The notes: generated by a model from the sequence alone, not told the origin. DNA of 64,000 nucleotides from Flavihumibacter rivuli (GCF_018595685.2 NZ_CP092334.1:2818001-2882000); one strand, 5' to 3'; shown: positions 26,181 to 35,654, numbered from the stretch's first letter. Numbers and translations: made by a program.

Positions 26181-27534
26181 ACTTCCGCTTGATGAACCAA
26201 AGGTCGCTCAGGGTGAAGCCCACTGAAACCACGAAGAAGTTCTCCCTCAGCAGGGTACTACTATTACCGCGTTTCATATACTCAAAGGCAAGGTTGATAT
26301 TGGTGTACTGGTTACTGAACCTGTTGGGTCTCACCGGGAAGGCAAAACCAGCAGAAAGGCCATAAAGGTCTAACTGCGTACCATCATACTTGATATTGTC
26401 TTTTCCGTAGTTGAAACCCAGGCGGTAGGTGATCCTTCCCCAGTAATTGGTACCAAACGCATTGGGCACGAATTGTCCTCCTGCCCTGAGGCGCCAGGTA
26501 CTGGCAACGGAATCCTTTGAACCATAGAAACGGTAATCATCCCAACTGGTAGCGGTATAATCGGCACCGAAAAGCCATTTATCGTTCTTCTGGAGGGTGA
26601 AGCCAACGGAGTAGGATCCCGGGTAATCGATCTTCCCCTTGATATCATCTTCTACATAAACACTGTCAATGGGGTTGAAGCCACCATTACCATCATCCGC
26701 AATGGTCCTGCGGATCACATCGGCCTTGGCATTGTAGGACTGCTTGAGCGAAGCTGAAGCACCCAATACCAGCGACACGTCCTTGGTCAACTTTGCGGTA
26801 TACTGGATACCTCCCTGCAGGTAAAGGCCGCCAAAGTTCACGCGGTTCTGGAAATTACCGGTATAGTAGAGGACGGAGTCATTGATGAAGTCCTTCCTGG
26901 TACCGAAATCCTTGGTACCCCAGAAATAGCCCACATTGGCCCCGATGCTCAGGTTGCCAAATGCCTTGCCAAAGCCGGTATAGGCCTGGTAGGAGCCGCC
27001 ATTTCCTTCGTAAGTGGTGATGGTTGAATCAATATTCTCCCCGGTAATGGGATTCAGCGCACGGCCGAACTCCAGGACCTTGTAATTGATCCGGCTCATT
27101 GGCCTCAAGCCCAACACCATCCCGAAATTATGCTTACGGCTGACAGGGATACCCAACTGCACGTAAGAGATATTGGCGTAGGACGCCTTGTATTTATCGG
27201 TAGAAGTCTGTGACCTGAGGGTCTGGTTCGCCACCTGGATGCCCACATCAAAGGAAGTGATGCGCATTTTGGCATAGCTGGCCGGGTTCAGGAAGTTGAT
27301 GGTCTGGGAACGGGGATAGACCTGCTTGAAGTCGTATCGTTTATCATAGTCTACATAACCGGTAGAAATCCCCCCCATTCCCCTTGTCGCAATCGGAGTA
27401 CTGTTCACCTCGTTACCCCATCCATACCTGGAATATGGGGAGTTTTCCTGGGCAACGGAAGCCAGTCCTGAAAGTAAAAATGCCGTTACCAGCAGTTGGG
27501 TGATGGGTTGTTTAATTGCACTCACTGATCGCAT
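26173..27534 (-). CDS. Outer membrane beta-barrel protein (FadL/OmpP1-like), function unknown
   Basis: 453 aa. Signal peptide to about residue 28 (ASVAQ), then alternating amphipathic strands to a C-terminal aromatic-rich end. The N-terminal ENSPYSRYGWGNEVNSTPIA and NFLNPASYAKM resemble a Bacteroidota family distantly related to FadL-type channels. No substrate can be inferred. The gene overlaps coaX by 23 bases upstream and lptC by 8 bases downstream, an arrangement that suggests an envelope-assembly role or mere co-regulation. Confidence 0.75.
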   Translation of the reverse strand: MRSVSAIKQPITQLLVTAFLLSGLASVAQENSPYSRYGWGNEVNSTPIATRGMGGISTGYVDYDKRYDFKQVYPRSQTINFLNPASYAKMRITSFDVGIQVANQTLRSQTSTDKYKASYANISYVQLGIPVSRKHNFGMVLGLRPMSRINYKVLEFGRALNPITGENIDSTITTYEGNGGSYQAYTGFGKAFGNLSIGANVGYFWGTKDFGTRKDFINDSVLYYTGNFQNRVNFGGLYLQGGIQYTAKLTKDVSLVLGASASLKQSYNAKADVIRRTIADDGNGGFNPIDSVYVEDDIKGKIDYPGSYSVGFTLQKNDKWLFGADYTATSWDDYRFYGSKDSVASTWRLRAGGQFVPNAFGTNYWGRITYRLGFNYGKDNIKYDGTQLDLYGLSAGFAFPVRPNRFSNQYTNINLAFEYMKRGNSSTLLRENFFVVSVGFTLSDLWFIKRKYD

Positions 27535-28237
27535 ACAGTCCTTTAAAAATTAAATTAGGGTCCGCAAATATCTTGTTTTTTAGGTGCGGCACAAAATAGC
27601 CTGAATTACCCCCGGTTAAGAGCACGTTAAAGTTCCCATACCTTGATTTATAGGCATCAATGAAGCCATCTATCTCCTTGGCCATGCCCAAAATGACCCC
27701 ACTGGTGATATTGGTGACCGTATCATAGCCTACCAAGGGGAAATTCCAGTCCTCCTTTACCAGGGGCAGTTTGGCCGTATAATCCTTCAAACTCCTGAAC
27801 CTCATGTCCATTCCCGGCGAAATGCCCCCACCCAGGAACTCGTGCTGGCTGTTCACAAAATTGTAGGTGATGCAGGTCCCCAGGGCAATGGCCAGGTTGT
27901 TCTTTTTCGGGAAAAGCAATACGGAAGCCGCTATCAGTGCCAGCCGGTCCGCCCCGATGGTCTCGGGTTTACCTACCGGGGTGGTAAAGGGCAGTCGGGT
28001 AAGGTGCGAAAGCTTGTGGAAATGGCTACCTACCGACATCCGCTCTTCTACGGCCGGGTCATGGTTGATCACCGAAGAAAGAATGGTCTTGTCCGGACGG
28101 TGCAGCTCCATCACTTTATCGATCGCTTCCACACCGGTATCTTCCAGCAGGATCACCTCCTGTAAAGCATCATCCTTGAAAAGGGCATATTTCTGGCGGG
28201 TATTGCCAAAGTCGAAACAAAGCGTTGTAACGGCCAT
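27512..28237 (-). CDS. coaX: Type III pantothenate kinase
   Basis: 241 aa, first step of CoA synthesis: pantothenate to 4'-phosphopantothenate. The ASKHA-fold phosphate-1 motif is CFDFGNTRQKYALF (Asp9), followed by IGADRLALIAAS and the ALGTCITYNFV block and the GGGISPGMDMRFRSL loop, all diagnostic for CoaX. The gene begins 2 bases after the LON-domain gene and overlaps the outer membrane protein gene by 23 bases. Confidence 0.95.
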   Translation of the reverse strand: MAVTTLCFDFGNTRQKYALFKDDALQEVILLEDTGVEAIDKVMELHRPDKTILSSVINHDPAVEERMSVGSHFHKLSHLTRLPFTTPVGKPETIGADRLALIAASVLLFPKKNNLAIALGTCITYNFVNSQHEFLGGGISPGMDMRFRSLKDYTAKLPLVKEDWNFPLVGYDTVTNITSGVILGMAKEIDGFIDAYKSRYGNFNVLLTGGNSGYFVPHLKNKIFADPNLIFKGLYAISECN

Positions 28238-28239
28238 TC

Positions 28240-28884
28240 CTAAAGTTCTAAGTCGAGCGAAGATAGGTTTTTAAAATGGCCATTGAGTTTGACCCTGTCC
28301 TTCAGCTGTTCCATTTCCGTGATCACCGGGATCACCTTCTGGAGATGGCGTTTCAGGTATTCCTGCCGCTGCATTTCGGTCATCAGGCCCAATAATTCAT
28401 ACTCTTCTTCCAGCGAGAGACCGGCATGGTGGGCCACATCATAAACATTGAGCAGTTCATCCGGCTTCTTGAACTCCTTGGAAAGTTTCAGCAGGCGGTG
28501 CAATTCCCTGATCCCCGTGATCACCATCCGCATCAGGTCTGGCCGGCCGCGGCCCTCCTCATTATCCGGATAGGTGACAATGGCCCCGCTGTACAATTTA
28601 TCCGGGATGGACTTCACGACCTCCAGTATGCGAAAAACCTTCACCCCTTCTGTCTTGATATCCATCTCTCCGTTCTCGTACACTTTGCTGATCTCCGTGA
28701 TCCGCATCAGGGTGCCCAGTTCGTTCACTTTCTTCTCCATGACAGTAGGGATCCCGAAGAGCTTTTGCTGTGCATGGCAGTCCGTAATCATCTGCTTGTA
28801 CCGGGGCTCAAAAATGTGCAGGTTAAGCTGCTCACCGGGGTATATTACTACGCCCAAAGGAAATATGGGGATGAAATTTGTCAT
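28240..28884 (-). CDS. LON-protease substrate-binding-domain protein
   Basis: 214 aa consisting of the N-terminal LON substrate-binding domain (FIPIFPLGVVIYPGEQLNLH, followed by IFEPRYKQMI) without the AAA or protease parts. Such stand-alone proteins are common; their role is unproven but is thought to involve protein or peptide binding. First gene of the operon with coaX, the outer membrane protein, lptC and probably the aldo/keto reductase. Divergent from the glycosyltransferase operon. Confidence 0.9.
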   Translation of the reverse strand: MTNFIPIFPLGVVIYPGEQLNLHIFEPRYKQMITDCHAQQKLFGIPTVMEKKVNELGTLMRITEISKVYENGEMDIKTEGVKVFRILEVVKSIPDKLYSGAIVTYPDNEEGRGRPDLMRMVITGIRELHRLLKLSKEFKKPDELLNVYDVAHHAGLSLEEEYELLGLMTEMQRQEYLKRHLQKVIPVITEMEQLKDRVKLNGHFKNLSSLDLEL

Positions 28885-28916
28885 TGGCTTTCAATATCGC
28901 TAAAACACTAGTTTTG
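28884..28916 (+). promoter_or_regulatory. Promoter of the glycosyltransferase operon
   Basis: TTG at 28884-28886, a 22-base spacer and TAGTTTTG at 28909-28916, an exact -7 match. Predicted start about 28922, leaving a leader of about 95 bases to the preferred ATG at 29018. Confidence 0.6.
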
Positions 28917-29017
28917 TAGCTTCCCGAAAGGAAAGCATTCCCACCGGATAAAATTAAGGAAACCGCGGGGGAATGGTTCCATCGGTTCAATTTACCGGAT
29001 CACTAACCCAGGCAGGC

Positions 29018-29815
29018 ATGTTACCCAAATGCAGTTTAGTCATATCAACCTATAACTGGCCCGAAGCCCTTGAGCTCTGCCTGCTCAGTGTTTTGCAGCA
29101 ATCGCGGCAACCGGATGAAATTGTCATTGCCGACGATGGCTCTGCCGACGCTACCAAAGACCTGGTAGAACTTTTCAAAAGCCGCACCACCATTCCCATC
29201 AGGCATGTATGGCATGAAGATACCGGCTTCCGCCTGGCGGCCATCCGCAACAAGGCCAATGCCGCTGCTGCTTTTGAGTACATCATCCAGATCGATGGCG
29301 ACCTGGTCCTTCATCCCGATTTCGTGAAAGACCATGTGGAAGCCGCAAGACCGGGATATTTTATTGGTGGCAGCAGGACCCTCATGAGTCCGGAATTATC
29401 GGCTGAGCTGCTGCGAACCAAACAAACCAGCCTGAACCCCTTCACCACTGGCGTCAGCAATAAACTGAACGGGATGCATTCGGGGGTGATCGGCAAACTC
29501 CTGGGGACCCTTATCAGGACAGCTAATGCCTACAATATCCGTGGCTGTAACATGAGCTACTGGAAGAAGGATTTCATCGCCGTCAATGGTTATGATGAAC
29601 ATTATAGGGGATGGGGAAGGGAAGATACCGACCTCGTGTTCCGCTTCTACCATGCCGGGTTCAGGCGGACCTATTTCAAGTTGCGCGGGGTGGTTTACCA
29701 TATCTGGCATAAAGAGGCCGACCGCGACAGCCTGCTCAAGAATGACAGCATCCTGGAAGCCACCATCCGGGAAAAGAAAACCAGTTGTGCACTGGGGGTG
29801 GCGCAATACCTTTAA
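29018..29815 (+). CDS. Family 2 glycosyltransferase
   Basis: 265 aa from the ATG at 29018, where the GT-A fold begins directly (CSLVISTYNWPEALELCLLS). An in-frame upstream start at 28973 adds 15 residues outside the domain. The donor-binding IADDGSADAT and metal-binding IQIDGDLVLHPDFV (DxD-like) are clear, with a C-terminal galactosyltransferase-like block NGYDEHYRGWGREDTDLVFR. The acceptor is unknown; such enzymes make lipopolysaccharide core or surface glycans. It lies 3 bases upstream of a second glycosyltransferase gene. Confidence 0.92.
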   Translation: MLPKCSLVISTYNWPEALELCLLSVLQQSRQPDEIVIADDGSADATKDLVELFKSRTTIPIRHVWHEDTGFRLAAIRNKANAAAAFEYIIQIDGDLVLHPDFVKDHVEAARPGYFIGGSRTLMSPELSAELLRTKQTSLNPFTTGVSNKLNGMHSGVIGKLLGTLIRTANAYNIRGCNMSYWKKDFIAVNGYDEHYRGWGREDTDLVFRFYHAGFRRTYFKLRGVVYHIWHKEADRDSLLKNDSILEATIREKKTSCALGVAQYL

Positions 29816-29818
29816 CGA

Positions 29819-30691
29819 ATGAACATGAAGATAGCCGGATTTACCATTATCAAGAACGCTGTTAAGAATGACTACCCGATCGTGGAAGCCATTCGCTCCA
29901 TCCTGCCCGTAGTGGACACCATGATCGTGCTGGTGGGCGATTGCAATGATGGTACCGAGGAACTGGTCAGGTCCATCGGGTCCGACAAGATCCGGATCCA
30001 CCATTCCATCTGGGACCCCGGCCTTTCCAAGGGCGGTGTGGTGCTGGCTGCCGAAACCGACAAGGCCTTCGACCTGGTCGGGCCGGAATATGACTGGGCC
30101 TTCTATATCCAGGCCGATGAATGTGTGCACGAACAATACCATGCCAATATCATCGAAGCCTGTAAAAAATACAAGGATGATAAAAGGGTGGAAGGGCTGC
30201 TCTTCAACTACCTCCACTTCTATGGCACTTTCGACTATGTGGGCGACAGCCGTAAATGGTACCACAAGGAAGTAAGGATCATCCGTAATGACAAGTCGAT
30301 CCGCTCCTACCGCGATGCACAGGGCTTCCGCAAGAACGGCAATAAGGTACAGGTGAAACAGATCGATGCCTATATCTATCATTACGGTTGGGTGAAAAGC
30401 CCCGAGCAGATGAAGGAGAAGATCCGCAATGCCACTTCCAATTATTGGACCGAATACCAGGACAAGCCCGTTTCCCCGGTCGATCTTTTTGATGTGAACG
30501 ATTACGATTCATTGGTGAAGTTCACCGGCACCCATCCGTCCGTGATGAAGGAGAGACTAGAACACAAGAGCTGGACTATTGAACTGGACACCACCAGGAA
30601 GAAATTTTCCCTGAAGGACCGCATCCTGTACTGGTTTGAAAAGACCACCGGCATCCGGCCATTCGATTTCAAGAACTATAAGGTGATCTGA
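29819..30691 (+). CDS. Glycosyltransferase family 2-like protein
   Basis: 290 aa. Starts with AGFTIIKNAVKNDYPIVEAI, the shortened GT-A opening of a Bacteroidota group; GDCNDGTEELV is the donor-site equivalent, and FYIQADECVHEQ holds the acidic metal site. An ATG two codons in (29825) could also be used. It probably modifies the same surface glycan as the preceding gene, with which it is translationally coupled; meaB follows after 37 bases. Confidence 0.82.
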   Translation: MNMKIAGFTIIKNAVKNDYPIVEAIRSILPVVDTMIVLVGDCNDGTEELVRSIGSDKIRIHHSIWDPGLSKGGVVLAAETDKAFDLVGPEYDWAFYIQADECVHEQYHANIIEACKKYKDDKRVEGLLFNYLHFYGTFDYVGDSRKWYHKEVRIIRNDKSIRSYRDAQGFRKNGNKVQVKQIDAYIYHYGWVKSPEQMKEKIRNATSNYWTEYQDKPVSPVDLFDVNDYDSLVKFTGTHPSVMKERLEHKSWTIELDTTRKKFSLKDRILYWFEKTTGIRPFDFKNYKVI

Positions 30692-30728
30692 CCTTTCATT
30701 AACCACCATCTGATACACGATACCAACT

Positions 30729-31628
30729 ATGTGGGAAGCATCACTCAAAGGCATCCAGGAGGGAGATACAAGGATAATAGCCCGCGCCATTTCCCTGGTA
30801 GAGAATGAAGCGCCAGGCTATGAAACGCTGATGCTTGCCCTTCCCCATACCCATACGCCGGTGATCGGGATCACCGGTCCTCCCGGTGCGGGCAAAAGCA
30901 CCCTGGTAGATGCGCTCATAGGATCCTATATCAGGACCGGTAAAAGGGTGGCGGTGCTTTGCGTGGATCCCTCCTCCCCCTTCAACCTTGGGGCAGTGTT
31001 GGGTGATCGCATCCGGATGAATGAATGGTACACCCATCCCGATGTATTCATCAGGTCCCTCGCCACAAGGGGATCATTGGGAGGACTGCATCCCCATATC
31101 ATTGAGATCACCGAATTGCTCAAGGCTGCACCTTTTGATGTCATCATCGTGGAAACGGTGGGTGTTGGCCAAAGCGAAGTAGAGATCATTGGACTGGCAG
31201 ACATAACAGCAGTGGTACTGGTGCCCGAGGCGGGTGATGAGGTGCAGACCATGAAGGCCGGACTGATGGAGATCGCCGACCTCTTTGTGGTGAACAAATG
31301 CGACCGACCCGATGCCGATATATTTGTCAGGAACCTGCGGTCCATGCTGGCCCCAACCTTCAGCAGGCATAAGGAAGAAGTGGCCATACTCAAGACCATT
31401 GCTGCCAATGGAACGGGTGTGGATGCTCTCAGGCAGGCACTCGACGAGGCCCTCACCCTTCACCATACCAGCGACAAGAAAGCCTGGTTATTGGCGGAAC
31501 GCGCTTACCACCTGATTGAGCGCAACCGCATGAAGGATATCAATAAAAAAAGATTGAAAGAAGCCATTGAGCATTTGCAGCAACAGCATGCTTTCAATCT
31601 TTATCGTTTTGTACAGCAGTTCCAGTAA
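30729..31628 (+). CDS. meaB: MeaB/ArgK-type GTPase, methylmalonyl-CoA mutase chaperone
   Basis: 299 aa G3E-family P-loop GTPase. Walker A is GPPGAGKS (residues 50-57), the switch region follows in VETVGVGQSEVEI and the base-specificity motif is VVNKCDRPDAD. These proteins guard B12 loading and repair of methylmalonyl-CoA mutase. No mutase gene is in the window, so the partner must lie elsewhere. It follows the glycosyltransferase pair by 37 bases and may share their promoter. Confidence 0.93.
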   Translation: MWEASLKGIQEGDTRIIARAISLVENEAPGYETLMLALPHTHTPVIGITGPPGAGKSTLVDALIGSYIRTGKRVAVLCVDPSSPFNLGAVLGDRIRMNEWYTHPDVFIRSLATRGSLGGLHPHIIEITELLKAAPFDVIIVETVGVGQSEVEIIGLADITAVVLVPEAGDEVQTMKAGLMEIADLFVVNKCDRPDADIFVRNLRSMLAPTFSRHKEEVAILKTIAANGTGVDALRQALDEALTLHHTSDKKAWLLAERAYHLIERNRMKDINKKRLKEAIEHLQQQHAFNLYRFVQQFQ

Positions 31629-31649
31629 CAACCTTCGCCCTGTCATCCA

Positions 31650-34058
31650 CTACTCCTCACAACCGATCGGCGCACCCGGCGGAATGACCGCATGTTGCGA
31701 AGGCTTGGCCTTATCGGGAGCTTTCATGCGCTCCAGGGCCAATGCATAATGCGCTTTGATGGTCGGGTCTGTAGCTAATTTATCCTGCTGGGTGATATAG
31801 GTTTTCAGATCGTTCAGCACCTTTACCGCCACACCCCTGGCAGCGAAATTCGCCTGCTCATTCACCGATAATGCCAGTATATAAGTAAGCAGGAGCTGTT
31901 CATTCTGCAATTGCACGAGCAATTCCATTCCCTTTGCCCTTGGGGCCATGAAGGTGGCCTTCACCAGGCGGTCCATCATCTCAGCGGCACCCAGTCCGCC
32001 TTTGAGGGCATATTCCTCCATCCGGCTAACGCGCTCAGGATGGAAAAGGAATGACAATGGCAGGTCAGCAGCCGTCTCCGCAGGAGACAGCGCATCAAAT
32101 GCTAACCCGGTGCGCTTGCGGAACAACTCCCTTGTGAATTCATACCCTGCAGGACGGGGAGGGATCATATCAACAATGGCATCTGGCAAGACGAGGAAAG
32201 AAGGCTGGAGGCATTTGATCACTGCATCCAGGGCTTCCAATTGCTTCGCCTTGGGAAGGAAACGCGTTATCGGTTGTCCATCACCGCGAGTAGCATAGGT
32301 ATAATACATACCACCCACCAGTTTGGTTGCGGCTTCCAGTTGGTAGCGATGGTAGAGGTAAACGGGAACCAATACATCTTCCAGCATGGCCATGGGCATG
32401 CCCTCCCGGATATTCTTTTCACCGAACTGCTGCAATGCCTTTGTCCTCACCTTCATCACATGCTCCAATTCCTTCACCGCATCTGCCCCATTATCCCAAA
32501 GATGCGCTTGCGGATGCAGGCCACCTGGCGCACGGGCATCGCGGTCGCTGATGAATTGTAAGCCTTTCCGGGAAGCAGCATCCAATATGCCTTTCAGGGC
32601 TTCGGGTTCATTGGTGCCTTCAGGGAAATCCTGGTAGCCCCAGGTGATCGCCACCTTATCCCATTCGCCGATCTTATTATCATAGGCATTCTCCATGCTG
32701 ATATTACCATTGGCATCGAGTGATACGGCAGGATGGGGATAATCCATCACGCTCGCCAGGTCGTTCACGCTGGAAGCATAGTTGTGCATCATGCCCAGTG
32801 TATGGCCTACTTCATGGGCCGACAGCTGCCTTAACCTGGCCAGGGCCATTTTCATCATCTTGTCATCGGCCGGCACGCCTTTCTCGAAAGGCGCCAGCAA
32901 TCCCTGTGCGATCAGGTAATCCTGCCGTACCCTTAAGGATCCCAGCGTTACATTGCCCTTGATGATCTCACCGGTGCGGGGATCCACCACGGAATAGCCA
33001 TAGCTCCATCCCCTGGTGCTGCGGTGTACCCAGTTGATCATGTTATAACGGATATCCATAGGGTCTGCACTATCGGGAAGGATCCTTACCTGGAAAGCAT
33101 TCCGGTAACCGGCCGCTTCAAAGGCCTGGTTCCACCAGGATGCCCCTTCCAGCAAAGCGCTGCGGATGGGCTCGGGGGTACCATTATCGAGGTAGTAGAC
33201 GATCGGCTTTACCGGTTCACTCACCGCGGCCTTGGGATCCTTTTTCTCAAGGCGGTGGCGGGTGACCAGATACTTGACGATCAGCTCCGATACCGGTGTG
33301 CTGTAATCAAAATAGGAAACCGGGATAAAGCTGGAGCGCGGATCGAATATCCTTGGCTGGTAGTTGTTATCGGGCAGCTGCACAAAGGAATGGTGCATCC
33401 GCAGGCTGATGGCGTCAGGACTGGGTGCTACTTCCTGTACATAATTACCCACTTCCCCATCAGCGTTCACGAGCGTGATGGTTGCTTCCAGTTCTGTGTT
33501 CAGGGGGAAGTTCTTTGATGCCTGGAAATAGATCCAGGACCTGTTCTTGTCAAGGCTAAAGTTTCCCTGTTTGGTGCCTTTGATGCGCAGTGCAGCTTTC
33601 ATGGCATCGCGCAGCAGAAAGTCGGTGGCATCCACCAGCACCTTGCCGGCTGTTTCGGCTTCAATGGTGAAGGCCCACAGGGTGCTCTGGGCAAAGGATT
33701 GCTCCACTGCCCTGCGCTCTGCCGGGTCCTTGCTGAGGGCACGGTAGCCATAGTTGGGCTGGACCATCATTAATTTCTTCCCGGAACGGATGAATTTTAC
33801 TACGGCTTCCTGGCCCAGTAGTCCACGGTCCAGGCCAATATCATTGGAGCCTAGTCCTGCAGGCAAAGAGGGAACATAGAGGATCTCTTCATTCAGCCTT
33901 TCGATCTGCAGGTATAGCTTACCGTTGATTTCGTCTTTGTAGAAGGGGATAAATCCATCGGTACGGGCCAGACCCTTGGTCTTTTCTTCTATGGACACCG
34001 GAGCCTGGGCATGCAGCATGGCCGGCATACAGATGAATAGCAATAAATAGCGCAGCAT
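31650..34058 (-). CDS. Secreted zinc-dependent metalloprotease (DUF5117/DUF4953 type)
   Basis: 802 aa from the ATG at 34058. The longer frame to 34193 runs through repeat DNA and lacks a signal peptide, whereas MLRYLLLFICMPAMLHAQ is a clean signal peptide. The zinc site is HEVGHTLGMMH at residues 415-425 (metzincin-like HExxHxxGxxH). The N-terminal region (about 30-250) matches the DUF5117/5118-like prodomain found in Bacteroidota, and the C-terminal half is helical. Probably periplasmic or surface; the substrate is unknown. Confidence 0.88.
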   Translation of the reverse strand: MLRYLLLFICMPAMLHAQAPVSIEEKTKGLARTDGFIPFYKDEINGKLYLQIERLNEEILYVPSLPAGLGSNDIGLDRGLLGQEAVVKFIRSGKKLMMVQPNYGYRALSKDPAERRAVEQSFAQSTLWAFTIEAETAGKVLVDATDFLLRDAMKAALRIKGTKQGNFSLDKNRSWIYFQASKNFPLNTELEATITLVNADGEVGNYVQEVAPSPDAISLRMHHSFVQLPDNNYQPRIFDPRSSFIPVSYFDYSTPVSELIVKYLVTRHRLEKKDPKAAVSEPVKPIVYYLDNGTPEPIRSALLEGASWWNQAFEAAGYRNAFQVRILPDSADPMDIRYNMINWVHRSTRGWSYGYSVVDPRTGEIIKGNVTLGSLRVRQDYLIAQGLLAPFEKGVPADDKMMKMALARLRQLSAHEVGHTLGMMHNYASSVNDLASVMDYPHPAVSLDANGNISMENAYDNKIGEWDKVAITWGYQDFPEGTNEPEALKGILDAASRKGLQFISDRDARAPGGLHPQAHLWDNGADAVKELEHVMKVRTKALQQFGEKNIREGMPMAMLEDVLVPVYLYHRYQLEAATKLVGGMYYTYATRGDGQPITRFLPKAKQLEALDAVIKCLQPSFLVLPDAIVDMIPPRPAGYEFTRELFRKRTGLAFDALSPAETAADLPLSFLFHPERVSRMEEYALKGGLGAAEMMDRLVKATFMAPRAKGMELLVQLQNEQLLLTYILALSVNEQANFAARGVAVKVLNDLKTYITQQDKLATDPTIKAHYALALERMKAPDKAKPSQHAVIPPGAPIGCEE

Positions 34059-34092
34059 GTTTTGGTATTTATTTGGAAAGATAGGAAAGAGG

Positions 34093-34166
34093 GGAGGATG
34101 TGGAGATGTGAAAATGTGGAGGTGTGGAAATGTGATCCACCTGCGCTGAAGCTTCGGCGGACGAGG
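34093..34166. repeat. Composite repeat: family D palindrome and CACATTT-type tract (inverted copy)
   Basis: The tract GGATGTGGAGATGTGAAAAT (and on to 34131) and CACCTGCGCTGAAGCTTCGG CGGACGAGG (34137-34166) repeat the composite at 9404-9484 in the opposite orientation. CGCTGAAGCTTCGGCG is an imperfect palindrome. Together with families C and B it fills the 353-base gap before the next gene. Confidence 0.72.
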
Positions 34167-34202
34167 TGTGGAGATGAGACTATAGTGGCGCAAACATTTT
34201 CC

Positions 34203-34243
34203 CGTCGCCCCTGTTGTGTCTTATGACCAACAGGTAGTTGGAA
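34203..34243 (+). repeat. Family C dispersed repeat
   Basis: GTCGCCCCTGTTGTGTCTTA followed by TGACCAACAGGTAGTTGGAAG. CCTGTTG and CAACAGG form a hairpin around TGTCTTATGAC. Confidence 0.65.
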
Positions 34244-34292
34244 GCGAGGGGTGCTATTGGAAACAATATTAACAGGGTGGAAAAACAACAAT

Positions 34293-34397
34293 AACGCAAA
34301 GGGCGCGAAGGAAGCGCGAAGAACGCAAAGGATGATAGTACATTGGCGTAGCCAATGCTTTGCGGTCTTTGCGCGATTCTCTGCGCTCTTTGCGTTA
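34293..34397. repeat. Family B inverted repeat (CGCAAAGG arms around ATTGGCGTAGCCAAT)
   Basis: A left arm of CGCAAAGG/CGCGAAGG units, a central ATTGGCGTAGCCAAT palindrome and a right arm of CTTTGCG units make one long imperfect hairpin of about 105 bases. Related elements are at 49581-49706 and 60198-60328. Confidence 0.75.
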
Positions 34398-34411
34398 CTT
34401 CTTCCTGAAAA

Positions 34412-34630
34412 CTACAAGCTATCCTTATTCGCCTTGTACCAGCGGATACCAATGAAAGTGAAGATGGCCAACGGAGCCGCTGCCAGGTAAACAATACCCG
34501 TATTAAGTGCCTTGGCAGGCTTCTCTCCCAGTTGCTGGGCGGTCTTGGTACAAATGGAACACTGGGCCTGCGACTCAACAGCACCAACCATTGCAAACAC
34601 CAAAAGGCTCAGGGAGATCCAGCGCTTCAT
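34412..34630 (-). CDS. Small membrane protein with CSIC motif, function unknown
   Basis: 72 aa from the ATG at 34630; the upstream frame to 34744 adds residues with no domain character. N-terminal signal-like segment to AESQAQ, then QCSICTKTAQQLGEKPAKAL, and one C-terminal membrane segment (YLAAAPLAIFTFIGIRW). The Cys-x-x-Cys pair just outside the membrane suggests a redox or metal role, but none is demonstrated. I have the impression that such short proteins are widespread in the phylum. It stands alone, divergent from the TPR gene. Confidence 0.7.
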   Translation of the reverse strand: MKRWISLSLLVFAMVGAVESQAQCSICTKTAQQLGEKPAKALNTGIVYLAAAPLAIFTFIGIRWYKANKDSL

Positions 34631-34818
34631 ATCGGGGGAATTTTCCACAAAATTAGGGCATCCCCCAAAACCTTTGCCCGCTGTTCCCGAATATTCCCCC
34701 AAAATCTGGAAATCCTTAACAAAAGGTCCCGCCAACAATTTCATATTACCAATTTGCCAAATGTTTTAACTTCACCTCCTGAATCCTTTCTGAGCTTTAT
34801 CCGAATTCAATTAGTGTT

Positions 34819-35640
34819 ATGAAAAAGATCTCCCTACTACTACTCTGCGTAACCATCGCCTATCTCTCCAAGGCCCAGTCCCTCATCACCATGTCGAACA
34901 AATGCATGGACATGATGAAAGCCGGTGACCTGGCCAATACCGAAGGAAGGTATGAGGATGCCGTCAAGACCTTTGAAGATGCCCTCAAGAAATGCACCGC
35001 CCGCGATGCCAAGGAAAGGGGGAATGTGGGTATGGCCCATGCCCTGAATGGACTGGGCAGGCATGAAGATGCGATCGTTGCCGCCAATGCCGCGATCAAG
35101 GCTTCCAAGCAAACCAATATTGCCGGTTTCTTCGAAAGGGCCGATGCCAATTACTCCCTCCGCAACGGCGATGCCGCCAAGGCGGATTTTGAAAAGATCA
35201 TCAGCCTCTCCGAAAAGAACAAGAATATCTCCGAGCGGGCCAGCATCTATGCCAAACTGGGGGAACTCTCCTACCGCATGGGCAATAAGGATAGCGCCGA
35301 CTATTACCTGGTCAAGGCCAGCGAAACAGACCCGCAGAACCCCGAGTTCTATATCCTCCGCGGCGACCTGAAAGCCAAGCAGGGTGACCTTAACGGTGCC
35401 TTTACCTACTACGACAAGGCACTGGAGACCACTGCGGATAAGAACGAAGTATACAAACTGAGGGCACTGGCCTTTACCCGCGCCATGCAGGAAAAGCACG
35501 GCACCAAAGAAGAAAAGGAACTGAAGAGCCGCATGAGTAAGGATGAATTATCCCGTTTCTGCGGGGAATGGAAACGCCTCTTCGACAGCGGCTATAAGAA
35601 CATGAAGCAGGACCTCTATTACACGATGATCTGTCAGTAA
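34819..35640 (+). CDS. Secreted tetratricopeptide-repeat protein
   Basis: 273 aa with a signal peptide (to about residue 20, LSKAQS) and at least four TPR-like helix pairs, for example NTEGRYEDAVKTFEDALKK and HALNGLGRHEDAIVAANAAI and the AKQGDLNGAFTYYDKALE copy near 190. TPR arrays mediate protein contacts; no partner is obvious. Likely periplasmic. The following 200 bases are repeats and the typA terminator. Confidence 0.83.
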   Translation: MKKISLLLLCVTIAYLSKAQSLITMSNKCMDMMKAGDLANTEGRYEDAVKTFEDALKKCTARDAKERGNVGMAHALNGLGRHEDAIVAANAAIKASKQTNIAGFFERADANYSLRNGDAAKADFEKIISLSEKNKNISERASIYAKLGELSYRMGNKDSADYYLVKASETDPQNPEFYILRGDLKAKQGDLNGAFTYYDKALETTADKNEVYKLRALAFTRAMQEKHGTKEEKELKSRMSKDELSRFCGEWKRLFDSGYKNMKQDLYYTMICQ

Positions 35641-35654
35641 AATTTTTATTCCGC

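Noticed and set aside
29396..30382. 328-codon ORF antisense to the two glycosyltransferases
   Set aside because: The sense genes carry clear GT-A motifs; the antisense frame spans both and has none.
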